From Arsukibacterium sp. (GTDB taxonomy: Bacteria > Pseudomonadota > Gammaproteobacteria > Enterobacterales > Alteromonadaceae), in NCBI RefSeq assembly GCF_018402695.1, contig NZ_JAGYIM010000017.1, positions 1 through 56,073 on the forward strand: DNA of 56,073 nucleotides. The letters run 5' to 3'. A program made the position numbers and the translations under genes. Below the pieces are notes generated by a model. It was not told the DNA's origin. It made no database searches and saw nothing but the letters and a program-made list of their open reading frames with translations. Positions 36,427 to 44,589 of this stretch are shown here, one piece after another. Within the stretch, counting starts at the first letter, position 1. Every line of letters begins with the position of its first letter.

Positions 36427-36738
36427 TTACTCCTTTAGCCAGTGCTTTGGAAGGTTTTTATACTTAATAAAGTAATCAATTGCTTGTCTCCATTGCCAAC
36501 CTTTGAACTTACATATAATCCAAGTAACTATGAGCCAGCCAACACCAACACAAATAAAAAAACCTGTTAGGTACAAAAAGTCAAACCAACCACTTCTCTC
36601 TGAAGTCAGAAATAAACTTTCAAGCCACAGCGCATATTGTAATGCGGGGTAAAAACCTAAGACTATTCCCCCCCAACAAATGAATACAAAGTAAGCTTTG
36701 TAGCGGAACTTTAGTTTCTGATAATTCTCGATACTCAA
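36427..36738 (-). CDS. Cassette 5: small membrane protein, unknown
   Basis: 103 residues from a TTG at 36738, chosen because an upstream ATG lies within the attC. Two hydrophobic helices (AYFVFICWGGIVLGFYPALQ and FLYLTGFFICVGVGWLIVTW) and a basic C-terminus. No family recognised. It lies between attC 5 and attC 6. Confidence 0.6.
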   Translation of the reverse strand: MSIENYQKLKFRYKAYFVFICWGGIVLGFYPALQYALWLESLFLTSERSGWFDFLYLTGFFICVGVGWLIVTWIICKFKGWQWRQAIDYFIKYKNLPKHWLKE

Positions 36739-36744
36739 ATTGTT

Positions 36745-36810
36745 CCCTAACACCCCGCGCATGCGCGCGAACTTGTGAGCATCGCAGGGGCCAGAGGCCC
36801 TGAATGACGC
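36745..36810 (-). repeat. attC 6, left part (split by IS1111-type copy A)
   Basis: Core CCCTAAC and body up to TGACGC, where copy A begins. Same type as attC 24 (intact) and attC 32 (also occupied). Confidence 0.85.
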
Positions 36811-36897
36811 AATAACATGGACTCCCCCTCACTATCCGGCATCGATGTGCCAAACTGAGAGCGTCAAAACAAACAGTCACAAGTGAGGGGAAGTCGC

Positions 36898-37937
36898 ATG
36901 GAACAGTCTATACGTTGTGGGGTTGATATTGCAAAGCTGGTGTTTCAAATTCATGGCGTTAATGCTAAATCCGGTGAAACATCGATGGTAAAGAAGTTAG
37001 CCAGAGGCGAAATGCTGCGCTTTTATGCCAATAAACCACCGATGCTCATTGGTATTGAAGCCTGTGGTGGCGCACATTATTGGGCGCGTGAACTCACTAA
37101 ACTAGGCCATACGGTAAAGCTGATGACACCGCAATATGTCGCACCTTACCGCCGTGGCGGTAAAAACGATGCCAATGATGCCGAAGCCATTTGCGAAGCG
37201 TTGACCAGGCCCAATATGCGCTTTGTAGCAGTTAAATCAGAATCACAACAAGCAGTATTAGTCATGCATCGTATGCGTGACCAATGGGTGCGTGAGCGCA
37301 CTTCACTGATGAACCAAATCCGCAGCTACCTGCACGAATTTGGTATCGTAATTAATCAGGGCCGTGCAGCGTTAGCCAAGACATTACCCTTGGTGGCTGA
37401 ATCGGAAACCTTGCCACTGCTGTTTCGCCAAAGCATTGCGGATTTAGCTGATAGGCTGACTGATTTGGAGACGCGGATTACTGCACTTAACAAACGGATT
37501 GAAAGCTGGAGTAAGCAAGATAGCACAGCAAAAGCACTACTCGAGGTCTGTGGTGTCGGTAGCGTTACCGCCAGTGCAGCAGTAGCAACGGCCGGCGATG
37601 TGTCAGTATTTAAAAACGGCCGGCAATTTGCCGCCTGGCTCGGTTTAGTACCAAGACAGAATTCATCGGGTGGTAAACACAGCTCGGAGCCATTACCAAA
37701 CGTGGCGACCGTTATTTGCGAACACTGCTGGTGCAAGGCGCCCGAACAGTAATGCTGGCAGCGAGCAGAGCTCAAAAATCCACACAAACGACACCGATGT
37801 TTGAATGGATTTATAAGCTGCAAGAGCGACGGCCAAACAATGTCGTGGCAGTCGCTATCGCCGCAAAACAGGCCAGAATGCTCTGGGCAATTATGGCAAA
37901 ACAGCAGCGGCAAGATGCGCAAGGCTTATCAACATGA
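36898..37937 (+). pseudogene. IS110/IS1111 transposase, copy A, one-base deletion
   Basis: It starts at the ATG after GAGGGG. The DEDD N-terminal domain is intact (CGVDIAKLVFQIHGV, IGIEACGGAHYWAREL, KNDANDAEAICEAL). The C-terminal domain (VCGVGSVTASAAVATAGD, LGLVPRQNSSGGK with the likely catalytic Ser) breaks after GGK at about 37677, where copies B and C have one more A. The remaining 85 codons are present in another frame up to the stop at 37935. Confidence 0.93.
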
Positions 37938-38199
37938 TGTAGCAATACAATGTAGTAAAACAGTAAGTTAACGACAACTCTCAACCAAAGAATTGCACTA
38001 CAAAGCGGATAAAACAAAGCGGCAACGACCGTGCACAGGAAGGGCCTGATAACAATCCCGGTATTCATTACCGTTGATGCGATGAGGCACCCATGCGCGA
38101 AAGTTATCAGGGCTGGAGCATGGCTAACACCATGAAACTCACGAGCCGAATAGACGTATGCAGTCATTCACCGCCAAGTTTGATCACTTTGTTCTTGCA
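37938..38199 (+). ncRNA. Predicted bridge RNA / seekRNA, copy A
   Basis: The non-coding tail of copy A. A target loop is closed by GCCT (38044-38047) with AGGC (38085-38088) and holds guide TAACAATCC (38050-38058), hairpin CGGTA/TACCG and guide TGATGCG (38075-38081). The first is the exact complement of the right half of its target, GGATTGTTA (9 of 9). The second matches the left half TGACGC-G with one wobble. A second, donor-type loop has GTTAT (38103-38107) and ATAGAC (38150-38155), matching the element's own left and right ends, around hairpin CATGG/CCATG. Confidence 0.75.
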
Positions 38200-38220
38200 A
38201 TAGAGGGGGAGTCCATAGAC

Positions 38221-38232
38221 GGATTGTTAAGC
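38221..38232 (-). repeat. attC 6, right part
   Basis: GGATTGTTAAGC; contains core GTTAAGC and completes attC 6 after copy A. Confidence 0.85.
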
Positions 38233-38565
38233 ATGCTGGAATACACCATTAATACTGAGCAATATACTTAAAGTCAAAGCTACCCCTAAGGCAAATACAA
38301 TGAACCTGTATATATCATGCTCTCCGAGCTTTAGTTCGCCTGCGGGTATATACATTCTTCGTCTCAAAAATAAAGCAGTATATCCAGCTATTAGAATAAA
38401 TATAAAGTAAAAAGACCCACAATACGTCCAGGCCAGTTACATCGCTAAATATTAAACTTACAATCAAAACCAAGCCTGAAATGTAAGCGTCCGGCCATCA
38501 CATCTTTTATTTGCTGACTGATCACGCATCATAGCTGTCACTGTTATTAACCGTGAGAGTTATGA

Positions 38566-38939
38566 ATGCCCGTATTAAAACAATCCGATGCGCGCCGGGC
38601 CTTTTCGGCCGAGTTTAAATGGCAGCTCGTTCAGGAATCGAAAGAACGTACGCTGTCGGTCTCTGAGTTAGCGCGCAAAACGATGTGAATACCAACCAGG
38701 TATTTCGCTGGGTGCGGGAAGTTAACGTCGGTAAGGCTTTGTGGGTCAGGCGCGCTAAAGGTGAAGTGGATACGCAAGCTGCCCCCACACCATTCCTTCC
38801 TGTCAGTATCCGGGCGGTTGAGACACCGCAGGCACTACATAAACCTGCCATAACGGTGTCGTTTCGCAGTGGTCACCAACTGGTATTGCATGAGGCAACA
38901 CCGGGTATGTTGCAGCAATTGGTGGCGGCGTTGTCATGA
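38566..38939 (+). pseudogene. tnpA: IS66 tnpA, frameshifted
   Basis: It starts MPVLKQSDARRAFSAEFKWQ (helix-turn-helix protein of IS66 elements) and breaks near 38680 within GCGCGCAAAACGATG, where one base is missing. The following frame gives DVNTNQVFRWVREVN and runs to the stop at 38937, which overlaps the tnpB start. Confidence 0.85.
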
Positions 38940-39283
38940 TTACCTTATCCCATGAGCTGCGTGTATGGCTGTGTGCCGGTTACACCGATATGCGCAAGGG
39001 CTTTGATGGCCTGGCGGCCATGGCACAGCATGTGTTGCAGAAAGACCCTTTTAGCGGGCATGTGTTTGTGTTTCGTGGGCGGCGTGGGGACAGGGTTAAA
39101 CTGCTATGGTGGGATGGTCAGGGGTTGTGTTTATTTTACAAACGCCTGGAGCAGGGGCGGTTCGTGTGGCCCACCGCAAAAACCGGTGTAGTGCACTTAA
39201 CGCAGGCCGAATTGGCGCTGCTACTGGAAGGCTTAGACTGGCGCCCGCCTGCCAGAAAAAACACACCAAAAAATGCTGCATAA
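38936..39283 (+). CDS. tnpB: IS66 TnpB (Orf2 family)
   Basis: 115 residues, complete. The family signature is [52 protein letters not shown] and FVWP. It is required with TnpA and TnpC for IS66 transposition. It overlaps tnpA by four bases (ATGA). Confidence 0.95.
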   Translation: MITLSHELRVWLCAGYTDMRKGFDGLAAMAQHVLQKDPFSGHVFVFRGRRGDRVKLLWWDGQGLCLFYKRLEQGRFVWPTAKTGVVHLTQAELALLLEGLDWRPPARKNTPKNAA

Positions 39284-39323
39284 GTGCAATTAATCAATGA
39301 GTTAGATTCCGATTTATGCTATC

Positions 39324-40862
39324 ATGTACCGCATGAAAGCGATGGCATCTCACTTACCCAATGACCCGAAACAGTTGCAGGAAATTATCCTTCAACTGCA
39401 GTCAACGCTTGCCCAGCAGGATACCGTTATTGCCTCGTTACGCCACCAGTTATCCGTGTTAAAACGTGCCCGCTTCGGGCGTTCGTCCGAGCATCTCGAC
39501 AAGCAAATTCATCAGTTGGAATTACAACTTGAAGAGCTGGAGATGCAGACCAGTGCCTTACCTAAGCTAGTTGCACCGGCAACAGAGGGACAAAGCGACG
39601 CCACGTCGACGCGCTTCTCTGCCTGCACAATTGCCGCGAGAAGAGTTGCGTGTTGAAGCCGCCTGCCAGTGTCCGGGATGTCAGGGCGAATTAACCCATA
39701 TCGGTGATGATGTCTCTGAAATGCTGGATGTGGTACCGGCATCTTACCGGGTTATCCGCATTGTGCGGCCAAAGTTCAGCTGCCAGCACTGCGACACACT
39801 GGTTCAAGGCCAAGCGCCTGAGCGTGTGATTAAAAAAGGACTGGCCAGTGCAGCGTTGCTCACACAGGTTATTGTCGATAAATACCTCGACCATCAACCG
39901 CTGTACCGCCAGGCTGAGCAGATGGAACGTGAAGGGATTGATGTTGAACGCTCTACTCTGGCAGACTGGGTAGGACAAACTGGCGCCTTACTCACGCCAC
40001 TGGCTGATGCCATCGGACGCCATGTGAAAGCTGCCAACCACGTGCATGCCGATGACACCACCGCACCGACGCTATCACCCGGTAAAGGCCGCACCCAAAC
40101 CGGACGTTACTGGACTTATGTGCGTGATGGTCGCCCCTGGGAGATACCACAGCGCCAGCGGTTTGGCTGCAATACAGTGAAGACCGTAAAAGCATCCATC
40201 CCACGGCGCATTTAAAAGGCTACAAAGGCTCACTGCAGGCCGATGCTTATGCCGGTTACAACGAATTATACCAACGGCAAATAACCCAGCACGGTTGTTG
40301 GGCACACGTGCGGCGGAAGTTCTATGACATCACCCAAACAGGCCCTTCGCCGTTAGCTGATGAAGCGATAACCACTATCCAATCCCTCTATGTGATTGAG
40401 AAACAGGCGCGCGGCCAACCACCGGATGAACGACAACACATCCGGGGCATACATGCCAAGCCTATCCTTGAGCGCTTCCATATCTGGTTACAGACAACAT
40501 TGCGCACCTTATCGAAAGGCTCGCCGCTGTCCAAAGCAATCCACTATGCTCTGAAACAATGGGAGGCGTTGGTTGCCTATGTGGATAACGGTTATGCTGA
40601 GATTGATAACAACAGTGCAGAGCGCTCATTGCGGCCCATCGCCCTGGGCAGGAAAAATTACTTGTTTGCTGGTTCAGCTGCCGGAGGGGAGCGGGCTGCC
40701 GTGTTGTACTCAATACTCGGCACCGCCAAACTCAATGACATCAATCCAAATGTCTACCTGACCACGGTACTCAAGCGCATCTGCAATCACCCCATCAATC
40801 GTGTCGATGAGTTGTTACCCTGGAATATCGATTTAACCACACAGCCAGGTGACGCAATTTAA
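39324..40862 (+). pseudogene. tnpC: IS66 tnpC transposase, two frameshifts
   Basis: The N-terminal coiled region (QLQEIILQLQSTLAQQDTVI, RARFGRSSEHLDKQ) breaks near 39595. The middle frame carries CPGCQGELTHIGDDVSEML (zinc-binding), VIRPKFSCQHC-like text and the first Asp region HADDTTAP; it breaks again near 40137, where a G is missing before GATACC. The last frame carries LQADAYAGYNELY, CWAHVRRKFYD and DNNSAERSLRPIALGRKNYLF with the catalytic Glu. All parts exist, so decay is recent or the indels are sequencing errors. Confidence 0.9.
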
Positions 40863-41169
40863 GATAATAAGTGTCCACTAAAATTAAGTGGACACTTAAA
40901 TTAGCGCATTACTCTGTGTTCGCCGAACACTTAAAATCAGAACATCCAGATGCACATACGTCGTCGGACACGGACTCACGTAAGGTATAGCGAAAAATAT
41001 GCTACCGTTATAACGGTAATATATAGCAGGGTCAAAAATGGCATTCTGCAACCCCCAAAATAGCATTCTACGGTTTCACTGCTGAAACAAAATAGTGCGC
41101 TGAGAACGACTCAAATAACCAGTGCATTAATGGGCATTAAACATGAACCTGTAACGACCAGACGCTTAC
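40863..41169. other. Non-coding tail of the IS66 element
   Basis: About 300 bases without a convincing ORF. It holds an 11-base-pair hairpin AGTGTCCACT.../...AGTGGACACT just after tnpC (possible terminator) and a perfect 16-base palindrome TACCGTTATAACGGTA at 41003-41018. Confidence 0.6.
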
Positions 41170-41247
41170 CCTGAAATTGCTGTATAGCACAAAAATGAAC
41201 TAGTTTTATAAAAGGGCATGTTTTGAATATCGCTCATCTTTTAAGCT

Positions 41248-41319
41248 GCTTAACGCCCGCAGCACGGGCAAAGTTGAAGCGCAGCGGAGACTTTGTCCCG
41301 GTGCCTGCGATTGTTATGT
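41248..41319 (-). repeat. attC 7
   Basis: Cores GCTTAAC and GTTATGT with inner complementary arms (CAAAGT...ACTTTG). Confidence 0.9.
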
Positions 41320-41754
41320 GCTTCCAGCACCGAGGTAGCCTTTCGCATGCTTGGCTTCCTGAAATTGTTCAGAGCCTAAAAAAGGCCAGTAGGAAACGTC
41401 GCCGCTTGCCTGCCATTTGTCGAGAGTACTTTGACCAAATATTCCGAGAGAGACCAGTTTCAAGACATGTTCCCTAAAGCTAGCGGACGGCCATTCGTAT
41501 TCGTAATCTGACTTTAGGAATAAGATCCACCTTGCGACAAGTGAACGCTCTTCGGTTGACAGCGCATCCTTTCCTTTGAGCCTGTACTCTTTCATATCAC
41601 TGTAGAGACACCAAGCTCCATGATGGAAGACCTCTTTCACGGCATTGTCTTCCGATAGAGGCAGCGCGTCCTCGAACTCGTCATTCGTAATTCTTCCCGA
41701 AGCCAACGCACGAATTAGCTCCGCCAGCCTGTTTCTTGCTTCTCTGTCGATCAT
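41314..41754 (-). CDS. Cassette 7: soluble protein of unknown function
   Basis: 146 residues, no membrane segment: MIDREARNRLAELIRALASG at the start and VARWILFLKSDYEYEWP in the middle. The style (R-N-R-L-A-E...GRITNDEFED) is familiar from integron cassette proteins, but no function is known to me. The stop codon lies inside attC 7. It is one of the few intact genes in the indel-rich stretch. Confidence 0.75.
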   Translation of the reverse strand: MIDREARNRLAELIRALASGRITNDEFEDALPLSEDNAVKEVFHHGAWCLYSDMKEYRLKGKDALSTEERSLVARWILFLKSDYEYEWPSASFREHVLKLVSLGIFGQSTLDKWQASGDVSYWPFLGSEQFQEAKHAKGYLGAGST

Positions 41755-41761
41755 GGTTTAC

Positions 41762-41848
41762 ACATAACGCAAAGCACACGGGCGGCGAGCCGCGCAGCGG
41801 GTTGACGTCCCAGCGACCGTAAGGAGCGAGTGATGAGCTTTGTTAGCC
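41762..41848 (-). repeat. attC 8
   Basis: Cores ACATAAC and GTTAGCC; body of the AAAGCACACGGGCGGCGAGC type shared with attC 3, 17 and 20. Confidence 0.92.
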
Positions 41849-42505
41849 ATTTTTATTTAGCCTTTTAGTAAACATAGCGTAGCTTCGCATTGTTTCCTCA
41901 AAGCAAGGCTTCGTTATTTTTTCTAATTCATTTTGAATTGTTTCTAACTTAGAGCGAATTTCGTCTTCGTCATTCAACATATCCCAGAAAACCCCTTCGT
42001 GTTTGTTCATGTCATCTAAATGCTTTTCAAACTCTTGCTCTGTCATATGGACCCTGCCTTGTCTGGGCCAGTAATGTGTAGCAAGCAATCGAGCCGCTAT
42101 GAAAATGCTATTAAGAGTTTTATTTGTATCAGCTAAAAATCTTTTCAGTTTCTGAACCAAATGTGGCCATAAATCGATACTTCAAAGTACTGAATTGAAT
42201 AAATACGCTTTTTCTACTCTCGTACCTCTCAAATACTATATAACCTCTGTCCAGCAATCCACTTTCTGCTGGACTTTCACGGTCTGATCTTTGTCGGGAT
42301 TTACCTTCCTCAGTATTTGAGAATGGGACTGCTTATGTGGGCAATTGTGTCTTTTATTTCAAAAAACAGTGCTAAGGCATCTTCAGCTAACTCTAGCTTT
42401 CTCTTTCCGATATATTCTCGTTTCCAAGCGTCTACACCAGATATAATTGCCCAGCGAGGCTGCAATAACTGCTATCGCTTGTCCTAAATTCGCCAATACT
42501 TCCAT
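41843..42505 (-). pseudogene. Cassette 8: membrane-anchored protein, three indels
   Basis: One gene of about 220 residues split over frames. ATG at 42505: MEVLANLGQAIAVIAA; shift near 42455; IISGVDAWKREYIGKRKLEL, LAEDALALFFEIKDTIAHIS; shift near 42318; EEGKSRQRSDRESPAESGLL, RGYIVFERYESRKSVF, KYRFMATFGSETEKIF; shift in a T run near 42150; TNKTLNSIFIAARLLATHYW to the stop in attC 8. Only the last part stands out as an open frame. The architecture (N-terminal helix, YIGKR-LELAE segment, YWPRQ) recalls a recurring cassette family of unknown function. Confidence 0.7.
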
Positions 42506-42518
42506 TCTCTCTCCGTAC

Positions 42519-42573
42519 GGCTAACGCTCAAAGCAGCTGCGCGGTACGCGTCGGCTGGCTTTACTTGTTATAT
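42519..42573 (-). repeat. attC 9 (short type)
   Basis: 55 bases; cores GGCTAAC and GTTATAT; body CAGCTGCGCGGTACGCGTCGG shared with attC 15. Confidence 0.9.
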
Positions 42574-42609
42574 GCAAGTTATCTGATAAACGGACCATGC
42601 ATTTGGTTG

Positions 42610-42886
42610 CTACCATCCAAACCATTGTAGAGCCCTATAAAAATAAGAACCGGTTTCAGTGTTTTTGTATAAAAGATAGGCTAGCCCATCCATCATTTCG
42701 ATGTGTTTAATCTCACAAATACCCTCAAACTCTTTGCCTAGTTCAAAAGGCACATAAGATATAGAGTCTTGACTTTTTTCAATTTTTTCGTAAATGAATG
42801 CCGTATAGCCCTCGTCACAAGCACTAATTTGAGAAGCACTTGCAAAAGGTACAATTAAGAGCAATGAGAACTAGAAATTTACGCAT
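42610..42886 (-). pseudogene. Cassette 9: small exported protein, frameshift in signal peptide
   Basis: ATG at 42886 gives MRKFLVLI; one base later the open frame becomes LLLIVPFASASQISACDEGY and runs 84 codons to the stop at 42610. Together they form a normal signal peptide with mature start near ISAC. The mature part (FEGICEIKHIEMMDGLAYLL) is unrecognised. A TTG internal start could rescue it, but without the basic signal N-terminus. Confidence 0.6.
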
Positions 42887-42898
42887 AAGTTTCCTTGC

Positions 42899-42979
42899 AT
42901 ATAACGCACGCCTAAACGGCGAGCAACTTGTTGCGAGTCCAGCGGCCGCAGGCCGCGATGTTTAAGGCACTTGTTATAC
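42899..42979 (-). repeat. attC 10
   Basis: Cores ATATAAC and GTTATAC; same type as attC 31 (CACGCCTAAACGGCGAGC). Confidence 0.92.
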
Positions 42980-43174
42980 AACTTTTCGCCTATGAACTGA
43001 ACGCCATGCAAAGATTGAAACTACTAAGCCAATTAGTAACGACGCCAAAGTTAAGAACACATAGTAATTATTAAACTCATTACTGAGTGCATAAAACGAA
43101 TAGCTAAAAACACACCCAAGCAAACCGCCGACGGACGCACCAACTGCGCCATAAATTTGTAGTGATTTAACCAT
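42974..43174 (-). CDS. Cassette 10: two-helix membrane protein
   Basis: 66 residues: GAVGASVGGLLGCVFSYSFY and YVFLTLASLLIGLVVSIFAW are membrane helices, with a basic tail RSVHRRK inside by the positive-inside rule. Unknown function. Its ATG overlaps by eight bases the stop of a short upstream hydrophobic ORF in the same cassette. The gene is intact. Confidence 0.65.
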   Translation of the reverse strand: MVKSLQIYGAVGASVGGLLGCVFSYSFYALSNEFNNYYVFLTLASLLIGLVVSIFAWRSVHRRKVV

Positions 43175-43274
43175 TACGGGCTCTAAGCACTAAAAGTGCA
43201 GGAAACAAAACCACTGGCACTAATATGAGCGGCAGTACTACCATAACAAGTAATAAAAAAGGAACGTAACCCAC
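43167..43274 (-). CDS. Cassette 10: possible upstream 35-residue hydrophobic peptide
   Basis: From a GTG at 43274: a single very hydrophobic helix (VPFLLLVMVVLPLILVPVVL) and a basic end (RARNG). The stop overlaps the start of the two-helix protein (ATGGTTAA), a translational-coupling arrangement. If real, this is a two-gene cassette. Confidence 0.4.
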   Translation of the reverse strand: MGYVPFLLLVMVVLPLILVPVVLFPALLVLRARNG

Positions 43275-43292
43275 CGCTAAACCCTGTATGTT

Positions 43293-43357
43293 GTATAACG
43301 CCGCAAGCGGCGGCGAGCGATTAGCGAGTCCAGCGATGCTGACTTGCCTTGTTATGT
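43293..43357 (-). repeat. attC 11
   Basis: Cores GTATAAC and GTTATGT; same type as attC 30 with a shorter central arm. Confidence 0.92.
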
Positions 43358-43360
43358 TTC

Positions 43361-43667
43361 TTAATGCTTAACATCACTTTGCAGTATCAAAATTGGTGGC
43401 TGATTTGGCACAACAAACTCTTCCAGCTCTCCTAAAATTTCTTTGAGTTTAGCTTCGTCCTGTTTATAACCACCGATTACAATACTGATTTTTTCATTAT
43501 TCGATTTAGCAGCATCGACCTTGGCATTGAAGATAATCTAATGTGACGTCCTTACCATTTAGCGTAAGAGATTGCTGCTTAGTTATTCCAATATGTAACT
43601 CAAGTGCAAATGGTGCTTCCGAAAAAGCGCCAATGCCAACAAAGTTAATGTAAGTCTCATTTTTCAC
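43361..43667 (-). pseudogene. Cassette 11: small soluble protein, one-base insertion
   Basis: From a GTG at 43667: KNETYINFVGIGAFSEAPFA, LELHIGITKQQSLTLNGKDV; a T insertion near 43540 shifts the frame, after which VDAAKSNNEKISIVIGGYKQ and ELEEFVVPNQPPILILQSDV lead to the stop at 43361. About 101 residues, no membrane segment, function unknown. Confidence 0.6.
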
Positions 43668-43673
43668 CTCAGA

Positions 43674-43752
43674 ACATAACGCTTTAAACAGCGGAAAAAG
43701 CGAGCGCTTTGGCGCAGCCAGCGAGTGCTTTTCCGCTGATTTACCGTTAGTT
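43674..43752 (-). repeat. attC 12
   Basis: Cores ACATAAC and GTTAGTT; long inner arms CAGCGGAAAAAGC / GCTTTTCCGCTG. Confidence 0.88.
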
Positions 43753-44095
43753 GCCGCAATGCTCAAGAACATCTTCCTTAGTTTTTAAAATCGTACTTTT
43801 AGCATTTTCAGATACGGGTTGATAATGCTAGGTAATCATCAAGCTGTTTCAGTAGAACTGCAAACTATGGCATTAACCGCTTTGGCCGCTTCCACTGGAT
43901 TTTTCCGCATGAAGTGTCTGCAATTCCATAAGAAGGCTAATTTGAAACTGTCCTTGAAGCGCTTCACCAGTTTGAGCATCTTCAAATAACACAGTAAGCA
44001 GACCCACTTTATCGTTCAATTTAAATATCACAACTGACAAAAGAACACACAAAGCTAATCAACATAACATTCAGAATGTAACTAAAACTCTTCAT
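43747..44095 (-). pseudogene. Cassette 12: exported or anchored protein, several indels
   Basis: ATG at 44095 starts a hydrophobic leader (MKSFSYILNVMLISFVCSFV). The body continues in other frames: FKLNDKVGLLTVLFEDAQTG, EALQGQFQISLLMELQTLHA, EAAKAVNA, then VLLKQLDDYLALSTR and VSENAKSTILKTKEDVLEHC to the stop inside attC 12. At least three shifts in 349 bases. Unknown family. The frames make sense only when joined. Confidence 0.55.
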
Positions 44096-44099
44096 GGAT

Positions 44100-44175
44100 A
44101 ACTAACGCCGCCCACAGCGGCGAGCGTAAGGAGTCCGGCAGCCAAAGGCTGCGAACTGATGGAGCCTTGTTATAC
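44100..44175 (-). repeat. attC 13
   Basis: Cores AACTAAC and GTTATAC; arms GCCGCCCACAGCGGCGAGCG. Confidence 0.92.
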
Positions 44176-44295
44176 GCAATTTGCATTAGTGACTCCCATA
44201 TTGCACCTGCCAATACAAGTACACCAAACCTAAAGAGCATGAAAACCAAGGGGCACTAAAAAATAAACAGCCACTTTTGGGTAGTAGTAAAAATA

Positions 44296-44484
44296 TCAGG
44301 CATAACTAAAACGCACTAAAATTACTAACAAAGTTACAAGCATAAGCGGTAAGACTGCTAATGAACCAAAGTATCCAAAAACAGCTGCTACTAGTGCACC
44401 TGTATAAACGAAGTGATAATACGTCAACATGCATGAAATAACGGTTACAGCTACCGCAATACACCAAAACCGTAGATTACTCAT
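44296..44484 (-). CDS. Cassette 13: two-helix membrane protein, 3' part perhaps lost
   Basis: 62 residues from the ATG at 44484, two helices (FWCIAVAVTVISCMLTYYHF, AALV-like, and VLPLMLVTLLVILVRF). About 120 bases separate the stop from attC 13, unusual here. Reading past the TGA in the same frame gives YFYYYPKVAVYFLVPLGFHA, then, after one shift, FGVLVLAGAIWESLMQIAYN up to the attC, so the original protein may have been about 100 residues. Confidence 0.5.
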   Translation of the reverse strand: MSNLRFWCIAVAVTVISCMLTYYHFVYTGALVAAVFGYFGSLAVLPLMLVTLLVILVRFSYA

Positions 44485-44498
44485 AACTTCCCTATTGC

Positions 44499-44584
44499 GT
44501 ATAACGCCGCCAACACAGGCCGAGCGTAGCGAGGTCCAGTGCAATGCGTTTTGCATTGCACGGTTGTGATTGGCCTTGTTAAGT
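44499..44584 (-). repeat. attC 14
   Basis: Cores GTATAAC and GTTAAGT; central arm GTGCAATGCGTTTTGCATTGCAC is a perfect hairpin. Confidence 0.92.
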
Positions 44585-44589
44585 GTTTG

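Larger units (their letters stand above)
36811..38220 (+). mobile_element. IS110/IS1111-type element, copy A, in attC 6
   Basis: 1410 bases (ends uncertain by one base). Subterminal inverted repeats ATGGACTCCCCCTC lie at 36817-36830 and 38203-38216. There is no target duplication: joining the flanks gives TGACGC-GGATTGTTA, the sequence of the intact attC 24. It contains a frameshifted transposase and a non-coding 3' tail with guide-like RNA. This matches the known IS1111-attC group that targets integron attC sites. Confidence 0.92.
38483..41169 (+). mobile_element. IS66-family insertion sequence with 8-base target duplication
   Basis: 2687 bases. Ends GTAAGCGTCCGG and (reverse) GTAAGCGTCTGG are the typical IS66 termini. 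The direct repeat CCTGAAAT flanks it perfectly at 38475-38482 and 41170-41177. It carries tnpA, tnpB and tnpC, of which tnpA and tnpC are frameshifted. About 300 bases between tnpC and the right end are non-coding. Confidence 0.93.
38227..41219 (-). pseudogene. Cassette 6: membrane protein gene interrupted by IS66 element
   Basis: Joining 38221-38482 with 41178-41219 (IS66 and one 8-base repeat removed) gives, on the minus strand, an ATG at 41219 and MPFYKTSSFLCYTAISGLVL..., then after a frame change FIFILIAGYTALFLRRRMYI...LSILLSINGVFQHA ending at the attC. About 105 residues with three hydrophobic helices. It is broken both by the IS and by at least one single-base indel near a CTGGCCTGG stretch. 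Function unknown. Confidence 0.55.

Noticed and set aside
36883..36897. Extended transposase start (GTG, adds five residues) in copies A, B and D
   Set aside because: The GTG overlaps the GAGGGG ribosome site, and copy C starts at the ATG equivalent to 36898.
41214..41520. Plus-strand 84-codon ORF at 41223-41477
   Set aside because: Covers attC 7 and runs antisense to the intact cassette 7 gene; cassette genes here all read leftward.
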